DNA of 64,000 nt from Sinonovacula constricta (Eukaryota; Mollusca; Bivalvia; Cardiida; Solecurtidae). Positions 34,155 through 44,275 of the stretch are shown piece after piece. The first letter of the stretch is position 1. Each line of letters begins with the position of its first letter. The position numbers were made by a program, and so were the translations under genes. The notes beneath the pieces were generated by a model. That model did no database searches, had not been told where the DNA came from, and saw only the letters and a program-made list of their open reading frames with translations. The stretch spans positions 59,651,029 to 59,715,028 of the forward strand of contig CM017562.1 in NCBI GenBank assembly GCA_007844125.1, given 5' to 3'.

Positions 34155-34946
34155 TAGAAGTTCCTAATCATACTGGACACCCTAAAACAGCCACCACGAA
34201 ATCGAAAGTCCAGATAATCAACAAATTAATTGAAAAAGATGCAAGGTTAACTGTCCATAAGCTTGCCTGTATGTCTGGGATATCACCATCACGAGTTCAT
34301 TTTATTCTTCGCAAAGTTTAACTAGTAAACAAGAAATGTGCACGATGGATACCTAATCTGTTGACAAAAAAACAAAAACAAAAGAGGTTTGCTGACTTCA
34401 TCACAGGTGATGAAACTTGGGTACACTTTTTTGAGCCAAAACGAAAGAGTGCCAATCGTGTATGGGCCACGAAACATGACAGGTGACCTGTCAAAGCAAA
34501 ACGACCACTGTGAATGTTTTATACTGTATTTTCTTCACTCATAATGGTCCAGCAATTCAAATACCCGTTCCAAAAGGCTTATATTTCTACAAACGTTGTC
34601 CAAAACATGGCTTGAAGTATTTGTCATCTCACAAAGTGCAGATTGTGACTTATTTTCTCTAGCAACAAAAGGTCCGAGTGCTTCCACACCCAGCCTATTC
34701 ACCAGATTTGGCACCCTGTGACTATTTTTTGTTTCCCAGACTTAAATCCATCCTTGATAGAAAGCTTTATGCATCCAGGAAAGCCTTGGGCTCTGCAGCT
34801 GGTCAGTGCCTTAGACATATACCTGTTTCGGATTATGAAAAGTGCTTTTATAATTGTATTAAAAGACTGAAACTTTGTGTGAAGGCAAAGGGAGAGTACT
34901 TCGAGGGAATGCGCGGACTTGTTTTGTGTAATTCTTTCTGAATAAA
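34155..34946 (+). pseudogene. Broken mariner transposase (Tc1/mariner), 5'-truncated
   Basis: Translation in two frames gives the order of a mariner transposase. First comes a helix-turn-helix part (TGHPKTATTK, then DARLTVHKLACMSGISPSRV at about 34230-34300). CARWIPNLLTKKQKQKR follows, then the first catalytic aspartate in TGDETWVHFF (about 34405-34435), THNGPAIQIPVPKG, and the third aspartate in HPAYSPDLAPCDYFLF (about 34685-34735), ending GEYFEGM before a stop at 34939. Lesions: TAA at 34319, TGA at 34484, a second in-frame TGA near 34513 and a frameshift near 34525. A TAG lies in the 34660s, about 20 residues are missing between KQKR and TGDETW, and the LHDNAPAH segment with the second catalytic aspartate is deleted. 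The N-terminus and 5' inverted repeat are missing at the array junction. AATAAA lies at 34941. It is non-functional, although some frameshifts could be consensus errors. Confidence 0.9.
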
Positions 34947-35424
34947 AAGTTAAACTACCAGTTGCATTACTTATCCCACCCCCCTCATAAATAAATGTAG
35001 CATGATTGAGTTAGTGTCCCTTCTTCCAAGCCCACCTTGTGTGAAGGGAACTGACTAGACATGCTTGGAATCCTAATTGACCAGTTAATGGGGCTGCTGT
35101 AATCATGGCAACCACTGGGGATCCCAGTGGCACCTGCAGACTCATTAATTCCTCTAATGCACTCACAACAGGGGGCTGGCATGGGATCAAACAATGGCAT
35201 TAACAGGCTGTGACCTGACACACACTCAATCATAGCTCAGTGGTGATGACAGGACAGTATCAGATGCACAAGAACAAGACAAGAAGACATAAACACATTT
35301 GACCTCCATGTACATAATATACATAAATAGAATAATTTGTGTATGCACAGCAATTTATCCATGTAAACACATGTAAGGATAAACATTTATAAGCAAGCAT
35401 AATTAACATAACAGGCACAAAGGC
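34947..35424. other. Mariner 3' flank and mixed-composition block
   Basis: The segment 34947-34990, ending TTATCCCACCCCCC, may hold the mariner 3' inverted repeat, but without the 5' end this cannot be confirmed. From 34990 to 35240 the composition is balanced, with TTAATGG, ATTAATTCC and a GGGGATCCCAG palindrome; a regulatory role is possible. No gene recognised. Confidence 0.4.
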
Positions 35425-35612
35425 CCCCAATATACTATATTCCAATTAAATTTACAGGCTCCAATAATTTTTTATTCCAATCAAAATGACAGACATAAAG
35501 ACACCAATCAGTCTCATTCCAAAGAAAATGACAAGCACAGAGGCCTCAATCCTTTTTATTTCAATCAAAATGACAGGCACAAATGCCCATTTTTTGTCAA
35601 TCCAATAACAAG
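35425..35612. repeat. ~42-bp minisatellite, part 1 of 3
   Basis: ATTCCAATCAAAATGACAGG with CACAAAGGCCCCAATC-like text recurs about every 35-43 bp. The array is interrupted at 35612 by an inserted element and resumes at about 36675. Confidence 0.8.
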
Positions 35613-36674
35613 AGGGCCACCTGATGACACAGGCTTATTGTAGGCTCAAATCTGGCATCAAGTAATAAAAAGCTATTTACTTTAAAAATCTTTGGTGAAG
35701 ATTTGACCATTACTGTCGCCACTGGGTTGATAACATTTTCTAGAATTTTACCAAGTACCGGTAACCTACTGAATCCACATGACCCACTTAAAAACATATT
35801 TAAGATTTTATACTGGAAAACATTCTGGCCAAGTTTGGTGAAGTTTGGGCCATCAATGTGGCCTCTAAGTGTTTTCACAAGGTTTTTCTAAAATGTGACC
35901 TAGTGACCTACTTTTTGACCCCATGTGACACAATAATATATTCATCCAAGATTTCATGCAAACAATCTGATCAAGTTTGGTGAAGATTGGGCTATGAATG
36001 TGGCCTCTAGTGTGTTCACAAGCTTTTTCTAAGTTTTGACCTAGTGACCTCTTTTTTAACCCCACGTGACCCAATAAGGAACTCATCATAGATTTCTTGC
36101 AGACAAACATTCTGACTAAGTTTGGTGAAGATTGGGCCATAAATGTGGCCTCCAATGTGTTCACAAGCTGTTGCTAAGATTTGACCTAGTGACCTACTTT
36201 TTGAGCCCACGTGACCCAATAAATAACTGATCCAACATTTCATGCAGACAAACATTCTGACCAAGCTTGATGAAGATTTGGCTATAAATGTGGCCTCTAG
36301 TGTGTTCACAAGCTTTTTTCTAAGATTTGACCTAGTGACCTATTTTTTGAACGCTCCTGACCCAGTTATGAACTCATCCAAGATTTCATGTAGACAAACA
36401 TTCTGACCAAGTTTGGTGAAGGTTGGACTATAAATGTGGTCTCTAGTGTGTTCACAAGTTTTTCCTAAAAGTTGACCTACTTTTTGACTCCAGGTGACCC
36501 AATAAAGAACTCATCCAAGATTTCATGCAGACAAACATTCTGATCAAGTTTAATAAAGATTGAATAAAAACTGTGGTGTAGTGTGTTCACAAGCTAAATG
36601 TTGAGGACGGATGACGAACGATGGACGAAGCGGTATCACAAAAGGTCCCCACGAGCACATTGTGCTCAGGTGAG
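35613..36674. mobile_element. Bivalve-type dispersed element, about 5.5 internal 145-bp units
   Basis: It starts ACAAGAGGGCC and ends GCTCAGGTGAGCTAAAAA. TCTGACCAAG or a variant recurs at 35824, 35966, 36111, 36256, 36402 and 36539, i.e. every 137-146 bp. Each unit has GGTGAAGATTGGGCCAT, TGTGGCCTCTAGTGTGTTC, GACCTAGTGACC and CATCCAAGATTTCATG. Just before the end GAGCACATTGTGCTC forms a hairpin. From general knowledge this is a very common, non-coding dispersed repeat in bivalves. The overlapping minus-strand frames are repeat artefacts. It inserted into the 42-bp minisatellite. Confidence 0.8.
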
Positions 36675-36827
36675 CTAAAAATGACAGGTACATAGACCCT
36701 AATATTTCTCATTCAATTAAAAAAAACCGGATCAAAATGGCAGACTCATTCTCACTCCCAACAAAAAAAAAAAGGGAAGGCATAGTCTCCAGTCATACTG
36801 ATTCCAATCAAAACAACAGGCCCCTTA
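36675..36827. repeat. ~42-bp minisatellite, part 2 of 3
   Basis: AAAATGACAGGTACATAGACC, TCATTCAATT and ATTCCAATCAAAACAAC are diverged units of the same array as 35425-35612 and 38379-38545, here between the two insertions. Confidence 0.7.
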
Positions 36828-38378
36828 TAATACAATACAACATTTTATTGCGTAAAACACATGTTTATAGTAAAACAATATTATTTAATATTCGTAGCAG
36901 ATCTGACATGGCAATCGGGACCCCTCGGCGATTTCTTCGAAAATAGACCTCGGGAATCATATGCAGAGAAAGTAGTCCGTCCCTGATTGTGACCTCGCGT
37001 GATCACTATGAACAATGAAATACGAAATTCTAAATACACACTGAAGAATAGGTAAGCATGAGATTTTCATTGATTGTTTGAGTGTTTTAATGGCTGATAT
37101 TGAATGTGTGAGTTATTGTTATGATTTTCTTTAAACAAACGCGCTTAGGAAGCCGAATTACAACCGACCATATCACTGAATCTATAAATAGATGGTTGTA
37201 TCACTACTATGGTTTTTGAGGTTATTTTCCGAAAGTTACAGAAATGGCCGAGTTGTTACGATTGCTGACATGGATCGTTTTCAGAGGAGTACTGGTAGAT
37301 TACATCAATGTCGTTATAAATTTGTTCTTAACAAGTAAGCATGATAAATATATTTTTGCTTAAATTATTTATAATATAAAAAGATGTACTTGACATCAAA
37401 TTTATAAATTTTTGCAGTGTGGGCCATGTAAAATAATATGGTCTGATATACTTTTGTCTTAAATTTGAGTATTTTAGACAGATTAAGATAAAATGGTATT
37501 CATTTTCTATTTAATTCAGGTGACAGTTTTGGCAATTTCTGTTATTTCTTGTCAAGTTTATTTGTCATCGTGTTTCTATGGTAAAATTATGTTAAGATGT
37601 TCTTAGTTTTGTTAATGCTATCCTATACTTGGGCTCTGTAATTATGTTAAGATATTTTTTAAAAATTGAATGAATTTTTAAATAGGCAATAAATATTTAG
37701 TCAAGTAGAATTATTGATTTGTGCATACATACCATTGTTGTTGATAAATATCAAGAATACGCTGTTTTATGTGTTGTATATCTATTTGAGTAATAAATTG
37801 ATTCTGCCATATGATATGTTAATACTGATTCATCTAGTATTTGTTTGATATTAAATGCCCATTTATTACCATTATATTTAATACAATTATCTACATCTGA
37901 TTTTAACATTCTATAAGTTTTTGCAAGTAGACACAATTGATCAAGTTTCAACATTTTTATCCAATATTTGATCATTATTATTTTTCTGTGTATATATATA
38001 CATGGGTATTCTATTAAGTTCACCATATAATGCTTCCTGGTTAGTTGAATTTTTAACACCTAATATTTTTCTACAAAATTGTGTATGTATAGCTTCTATA
38101 TCTGGTGCTATATGTGCTCCCCAAGCACCAGCACTATAATTAAGTGTAGATCCAACTAGTGAATCAAACAACTGAATTTTCTGTGAGAATGGCTGATTAA
38201 CTTAGTTGTAAATAGTAAACTGCTTATGTAGTTTGAATGAGGCGTGTTGAGCAATACGCTTTTGAGTTTGATTCCAGTTGCCATTCTTTAAAAATACACA
38301 CCTAGATATTTAAATTTTACATTCACAATTTTTCAATCATTTATAAAAAAGTCATGATTTGTTGGACAACCCTTTTCA
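36828..38378 (-). mobile_element. 5'-truncated non-LTR retrotransposon (LINE), end of the RT open reading frame plus 3' UTR
   Basis: Read on the minus strand from 38376, several frames together give the end of a LINE reverse-transcriptase polyprotein. The blocks are KGCPTNHDFF, VNVKFKYLGVYF, KIQLFDSLVGSTLNYSAGAW (about 38170-38110), YGELNRIPMYI, NKWAFNIKQILDE, KQRILDIYQQQWYAQINNS, EPKYRIALTKLRTS, a C-x2-C-like RNCQNCHLN with EYHFIL, and a terminal stop near 37316. Several stops and at least three frame changes make it dead. The remaining 480 bp would be 3' UTR, ending at 36828 with AATAAAATGTTGTATTGTAT, a typical LINE tail. It is inserted in the 42-bp minisatellite, whose units flank both ends. 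Confidence 0.8.
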
Positions 38379-38545
38379 CATAATTCCAATCAAAATAACA
38401 AGCATAACAGTCCCAATCATTCTTATTCCAATCAAAATGACAAGCATAACAGTCCCAATAATTTTCATTCCAATCAAAATGACAGGCCCCAATAAGTCTT
38501 ATTCCAGTCAAAATGACAGGCACAAATGCACCAATAACTGGACAT
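38379..38545. repeat. 42-bp minisatellite, part 3 of 3
   Basis: ATTCCAATCAAAATGAC at 38383, 38425 and onward gives a clean 42-bp period. Open frames on both strands (14-residue repeats) result from a period divisible by three. Confidence 0.85.
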
Positions 38546-38724
38546 TAAATTAGCAAGCCGTATTTAACTTTATTTTTAACAAATATCAACATTTTGTTGT
38601 ACTAACTTCCAGTTAAGTTATTTTAATTAATATAAGAAGTTTTGAGCATATCTTTAAAGTAAGCATTTCTTTAAAGATGATAAAAACATTGGTAGAAAAA
38701 GCCATTAATACATTTAAATAAGTC
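38546..38724. other. AT-rich spacer
   Basis: Nothing recognised. Confidence 0.5.
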
Positions 38725-38754
38725 ATATATATGTGTGTGTGTGTGTGTGTATGT
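38725..38754. repeat. (TA)n(TG)n microsatellite
   Basis: ATATATATGTGTGTGTGTGT and continuation; a perfect TG run of about 10 units. Confidence 0.9.
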
Positions 38755-39084
38755 ATTGAAAGTTTTAATTCCCCTGTATGTACTTCTCCATATAAGAGTA
38801 CATATTTCTAATTATTCAAAAAGAATTCTCAACACAATAACTGTATACATAGTTAATAAAGTAAGCATGACTGGCACAAAGACTAAAAAAACACACAAAA
38901 AAAACACAACAACAACAAAAAAACATCATGGTCACATGACCACTTGGAATATGTTCTTAATTAAGAAAAGCTATGTCCTGAAATGGCCATTACAGTGTCT
39001 GTATGAAACAATAAGGCCGAAGGAAATGTCAAAGAAATCTTCTGAATGGTTACTTTGTCTGCTTAACATGTATTGAAAAGAATG
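38755..39084. other. AT-rich DNA with A-rich low complexity
   Basis: An A/C-rich run (AAAACACAACAACAAC) lies at about 38886-38926. The plus-strand frame through it is lysine/threonine-rich and not a gene. Confidence 0.5.
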
Positions 39085-39176
39085 AGGCAGGTTGTGTAGA
39101 TCCAGATCAGCCAGTTCCCTGCTGGGGGGGTGGGGGTGGGGTGCAGTCGGAACAGTATATTCACTATTTGCTGATC
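39085..39176 (-). repeat. Foldback element copy with G-rich centre
   Basis: TTGTGTAGATCCAGATCAGC, CAGTTCCCTGCTGG, then a G-rich expansion (39124-39142), and TCACTATTTGCTG. The centre has gained a GGGGGGGTGGGGGTGGGG run. Confidence 0.75.
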
Positions 39177-40510
39177 ACTAGGTATACATTTGATTTTAAG
39201 AGTTAATGTACCATACTGTTTCTTGATAAGTGTAACAGGTTAAGGGTGCCTTGAATGTGTTCCTCAATTGGTGCCTCGATCTAGACGTACTGATTAGGCT
39301 TTGTTCACAGATCACATTCAATCAGGGCCTACTGTCTAATAATTGAAAATCTAATCTTACAATTGATCACTGATTAATGTAAGAAACAATAGAGGGATTA
39401 TGCACACCTTCCAAACCGCACTGAATAATTAATTAACAAGAGACGTGTGTACGCCAGAAATGATCCCAACACTGATGTCAACAAGGGCAGAAATGTTACC
39501 CAGCAATCCTATCCAGTTTGATAACTGTTAACTGAAGCTACAACTTTTAATAATATGGATTAATAAAAAAAAGAGAGGCTAAAAAAATTGATTGCATAAC
39601 CTTTATTTTTAAAGTAATGTTAATAACTTCTGCAACAATTTCATCTAGCCATGCCTTTTCTAATATTCCAATGTCTGAAAAAAATATTTTCTTCTACATG
39701 TTCAATCAGTACTATTTTTATTGACATGATTATTACCATGTTGTGTGTTACCAAGTACATAATTATGTTAAGCAATTTACAGCTTTCATAAGATGGCAGT
39801 AAACTTTCTTCTGACAGTTTCTCACAGCTGTCATAATGCACATAAGGATTGACCCTGGTCACACTTTGAGTAGACTGCTTAAGGACTGGGGTTAGAGCCA
39901 GTGACCATTCTAAACCACGTGTCTTACACTTAATTGACATCGTTATATTAAATATATTCACAGCAAGGAATTCCAAACTTGTATTATACCAGAATGAAAT
40001 CAGACTATCAACTGTAAGTTTATGAAGCTAAGAGCCAAAGATAAGAACTTCCAATCATAATACTCTACAGTGTACACTGTACTTTCACCAGTGAGTAATA
40101 CACTCAACAAATTGCAGGCCAATAAAATGATTCAGAGAATTGCAAACAGTGGATTTATAGCCAGGTAATCAGAAGCAGTAATCTGGCACTGTCGGTCATG
40201 TGGGAATGATTATGGCATCACTGCAGTGCAGGGCAAGCTAGGTCTTCTACCTGGATCATGTTCTAGTGTAATGTTGTCTTCACAGCGGCAGTAAAAGTGT
40301 CACTTCCACCATCAGAACTACACTCACCTAATGCCCTGTATCACTCTACCAGCCTGCCAAAATACTGATAGTTACACTCTATAAATAAAAACAATTACAC
40401 TTTATGCCACATAAATATTTATTTAATTAATTATTAAAAACATGCACTTATACATAACACATTCTCTGATGTTAAGCACTAACTTTATTCACAAATACAT
40501 TGACCTAACC
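39177..40510. other. AT-rich DNA with two mixed-composition patches
   Basis: 39240-39500 contains many ATTAA, TAATTG and TGATTAA cores. 40150-40370 is GC-richer. Neither has a convincing reading frame; the minus-strand frame 39641-39976 shows no recognisable domain. Possible regulatory DNA only. Confidence 0.4.
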
Positions 40511-40831
40511 ACTTGTCCTTGCAACACACTATTTCTGGAATGATCTTATCACTTGTCTCTCTTACCCACTATATAAGGCATGGCCCTACCATTTGTCCCT
40601 GCAACCCACTATTTCAGGCATGGCCCTACTATTTGTCCCTGCAACCCACTATTTCAGGCATGGCCCTACTATTTGTTCCTGCAACCCTCTATTTCAGGCA
40701 TGACTGTACCATTTGTCCCTGCAACCCACTATTTCAGGCATGGCCCTACAATTTGTCCCTGCAACCCACTACTTAAGGCATGGCCCCACCATTTGTCCCT
40801 GCAACCCACTATTTCAGGGATGACCCTACCA
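40511..40831. repeat. 40-bp minisatellite, 8 copies
   Basis: GGCATGGCCCTAC followed by ATTTGTCCCTGCAACCCAC recurs every 40 bp (for example 40577 and 40617). The first two units are more diverged. Open frames through it are repeat artefacts. Confidence 0.92.
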
Positions 40832-41983
40832 TAAAGGATTCCTGGAAGGATTTTTGTTCACCAAACACAAAATTGTCAGCAAAGGAAATTATTAATTTAA
40901 ACTAGCAACGAGAACATAACCTAATCTAAGATGCCTCCATAAAGTATAGCTGAACTCTTTGACTTTAGTTCCTGTGTAATCTAAAACATTTTGCTGTGCA
41001 GGCTTTAAAAAATAACTGGGTTAGCCAAGAAAATATCCAACCAAGGTAATACATCAGTCTGTGAAAAGTAACTGCCTACACATTAATTTCTAATATATAA
41101 CACCTCCTTAATGGAGTTCTTAAATAAACCTCTCAGATGAAGACTAGCACAAGAAAATGTCTTCTTTTTGAAGAGTTTCTCGCATCTTCCTACACATCCT
41201 GTCAGAAATGTGCATCTATTTCATTTATTATTTAACTTCTTGTTTATGGCTTCACACAGGAACTGTTTAAATATTGAAAGATTTATCATCTTGTTCATTA
41301 AGAGACATTTCATGGTTCAGCCCACACACCTGAACATTCTCAAATTACTTCATTGATACTGATGCACACACCCACTCCTTTTAATCTGACTTAAAATAAG
41401 ATTTTGCTCTGTTTTCAAAATAAGAAGGTTTTTGAACTTACGGTTTGTTGATGAAAAATACATGGAACAATACTCAAAATATTCATTAAAAATGATTAAA
41501 GGCAATATTTGAGCAAGATAGTGTTATCCTTATGTTCCTTCTTACATGTTTTTTTCAATCTTTGCTTCAAATAGTAAGTTGTGCAATATCTTCTTTACTG
41601 AGTCTTAAAACAGAAACTGCAAATTTATTATTTTGCAAATGCAGATCCTCATAAAATCAAAATAACTTACTGATATTGACAATAAGAACATTGAAGGAAT
41701 GGCCTGAAAATTGTCTCTGTAAAGGTGTCATTTTGTTTTATTTGAGGTCACAGAGGCCAGCAGTGGGAAATCCATGTTGTTGACCAGTAAAGTGGACAAG
41801 AGGAGGGATCAGACAGGACATGTTCCCTAGCTTACTCTCCATGATGTATTTATAATGACCCAAACTAATTTATGCTCCCAGACAGCTGGAAAGGTCTCAG
41901 ACTATTATCTCTTTAATTTTTATAAATAAGTAATACAAACTATCCAGAACCTACAAGGATGCACGGGTAAACAAGGTAACAAA
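40832..41983. other. AT-rich DNA without recognised genes
   Basis: Short frames only. A patch at 41740-41900 has more balanced composition but no identifiable feature. Confidence 0.45.
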
Positions 41984-42053
41984 GACAGCACATAGAGCAC
42001 ATCCTGATCTGGATCTGTACTGTTTGCCTAAGCCTGATTAATTTGTGCTTTGA
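41984..42053 (+). repeat. Foldback element copy lacking the centre
   Basis: AGAGCACATCCTGATCTGG runs straight into ATCTGTACTGTTTGCC and TAAGCCTGATTAATTTGTGC. The two arms are fused through a shared CTGATC, so the CTCCCAGCAGG centre is deleted. Confidence 0.75.
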
Positions 42054-42121
42054 TTAGAATAAAAAAAGAATGATAAAAAACAAAACAAACAAAAAACAGA
42101 CACAATAAAGTCATAGGCCAG

Positions 42122-42288
42122 ACAAAACCACAAAGAATTATAAGAAAAATGTCACTTTAATTCAAACTGCAGAAGGGTTCACAAAACCATATAGAATTAT
42201 AAGAAAATATCATTTTAATTCAAACAACAGATGGGTTCACAGAATCACAAAGAACTGTAAGATAAATTCAAATAGCAGAAGGGTTTCT
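42122..42288. repeat. 59-bp tandem repeat, about 2.8 copies
   Basis: CAAAACCACAAAGAATTATA at 42123, CAAAACCATATAGAATTATA at 42182 and CAGAATCACAAAGAACTGTA at 42240; each ends in AGAAGGGTT or a variant. Confidence 0.85.
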
Positions 42289-43204
42289 TGTGCCAGATGT
42301 TTGACCAAATGTCCATACAAGGACCATTTTACCTAGTAATAAATGTGTTACCAGACTTAAAACTGCCTTAATTTTTGTAGCAGATGTGTATTTTAAATGA
42401 AAAACATTAGAAGTTTCTTAAAAATTGATTTACCTTATTAAATTTAACTAAAACATGCTTTTGAAGTTATCCTAGTCAAATATTTATGATTATATGACAA
42501 TATAAAGCTGACTGGATTTAACATTGTTTTATACAAGTTAAAACCAAATATTGAAGTCTATTAAACAATTCTGTTTTGGCTATAAGTAAATGTTGCTCGA
42601 TAAGACTTTAGTTGGAAAGTAGGGAGGTAGTGAGGTAATCAAAAGTCTGTTTGTCAGAGGCTGGCTGGCAGAAAGAGCTTCCTCTTCTTGAAGCAATTAA
42701 ACCATCATCATAAACCAGCTGCCAAGTACAGTTGACAGCAAACCTTCCAGTCAGCCTGAAGTTGTCAGCTTTGCTTACCGTTACACACCATAACAATGTA
42801 ACAATCTAGCAGGTAATGAGACTTGTAGATGTACAAACATAGCACAATGGATTTACAATACAACTCAAAACTGTTATGTTCATTGCTGGATGATCAGGGG
42901 AAAAAGTCTGGGAGCAACCAAGTATTTGGGCTTGTGGAGGAGAGCTTCAACAAAGTCTGCAATACAACTTGTATTTGTTGTAGTGTCAGTGAAATGTTAC
43001 TCAAATGATATTCTCTACAACTGTTTAACCATGGTAAGGATTATACAATGATACTGTGTAAATATTTTAGTCTTTCACTTCACTTTTAGGCAACACTACT
43101 ATAAATAAGTCTATCTATTAATCCTTAAAATGCTTCATATGTTCCTAAACATTTTTTTGCTGTTAGCTATTTGCTCTCAAATGCATTAATGGGCAACACT
43201 ATTG
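42289..43204. other. AT-rich DNA without recognised genes
   Basis: A possible plus-strand splice pair (TTGTATTTGTTGTAG before 42984 and CATG|GTAAGG near 43034) surrounds about 50 bp open in one frame, but support is too weak to call an exon. Confidence 0.4.
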
Positions 43205-43340
43205 AATGCCACTAAGCAGCATATAGTGTAGATCCTGATCAGATTCTGGTCAGACACTTCCCAGTAGGAGCAGGTTAATTTGAATGTGCACACTTTCTGA
43301 ATTTCTGAATATTTGTCTCAACTTGATCAATTCATGCATA
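43205..43340 (+). repeat. Foldback element copy
   Basis: AAGCAGCATATAGTGTAGATCC then CTGATCAGATTCTGGTCAG, ACTTCCCAGTAGGAGCAGG and a decayed right arm with tail TTGATCAATTCATGC. Confidence 0.75.
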
Positions 43341-43717
43341 ACATGTTAAAATAAAAGCCACTGTTTTGCACAAACAATACAACACAATAAGGCCAAAACA
43401 ACCAACATAAATTAAGGACCACTTTTCCTCCTTGTTGGCCTCAAAGGAGAATTCATCTACTCTATGAACTAATTTTGTTAAGCTTTTACCATCGATTAAA
43501 TATAAAGTAAATTCATCCATCCACATCCTCATTTTCTATCTCTGTGCATTATCTGGGGCCATAATGGACCCAGTGGGATCGTTTTGTCATTTTCAAGAGC
43601 AATATCATTATTCCCTTATCATGCGCTACATTTGTTACACAGCAAGACAAAATTCAGTAATTTGTTTGCAACTACATACAGGGGAAGCAAGATAATTATA
43701 TCTTATATTGCAAAAGT

Positions 43718-44275
43718 CTCAGCAGCAAACATTCTGATCTTAGTGATCTAAATCTACACTGTCTGAGCCAGGTAAGGGTGATCTGGATCTACACTGTCTG
43801 AGCCAGGTAAGGGTGATCTGGATCTACATTGCCTAAGCCAGGTAAGGGTGATCTGGATCTACACTGACTGAGCCAGGTCAGTGATCTGGATCTACATTGC
43901 CTGAGCCAGGTCAGTGATCTGGATCAACATTGACTGAGCCAGGTCAGTGATCTGGATCTTCACTGCCTGAGCCAGGTCAGTGATCTGGATCTACACTGAC
44001 TGAGCCAGGTCAGTGATCTGGATCTACATTGCCTGAGCCAGGTCAGTGATCTGGATCAACATTGACTGAGCCAGGTCAGTGATCTGGATCTACATTGCCT
44101 GAGCCAGGTCAGTGATCTGGATCTACACTGACTGAGCCAGGTCAGTGATCTGGATTTACACTGCCTGAGCCAGGTCAGTGATCTGGATCTACATTACCTG
44201 AGCCAGGTCAGTGATCTGGATCTACACTGACTGAGCCAGGTAATTTTTGTGCTTTGCAGGTTAAGTAAGAGCTCT
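43718..44275 (+). repeat. 33-35-bp minisatellite (about 15 copies) inside a foldback element
   Basis: Left flank CAGCAGCAAACATTCTGATC is the family left arm; then GATCTGGATCTACACTG with CTGAGCCAGGT repeats, first as 35-bp units ending AAGGGT and then as 33-bp units ending CAGT. The right flank TTTTTGTGCTTTGCAGG is the family tail. The repeated unit is therefore the right arm. Variants ATCAACATTGAC and ATCTACATTGCC alternate, hinting at 66-bp or longer composite units. Confidence 0.92.

Noticed and set aside
35597..36309. Three overlapping minus-strand frames beginning MNTLEATF or similar
   Set aside because: They follow the 145-bp monomers of a non-coding dispersed element. Similar predicted proteins are common annotation artefacts in bivalves.
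42984..43033. 50-bp plus-strand exon candidate between TTGTAG and GTAAGG
   Set aside because: One frame is open over only 50 bp, with no motif and no neighbouring exon; the expected number of such chance cases in the window is not small.
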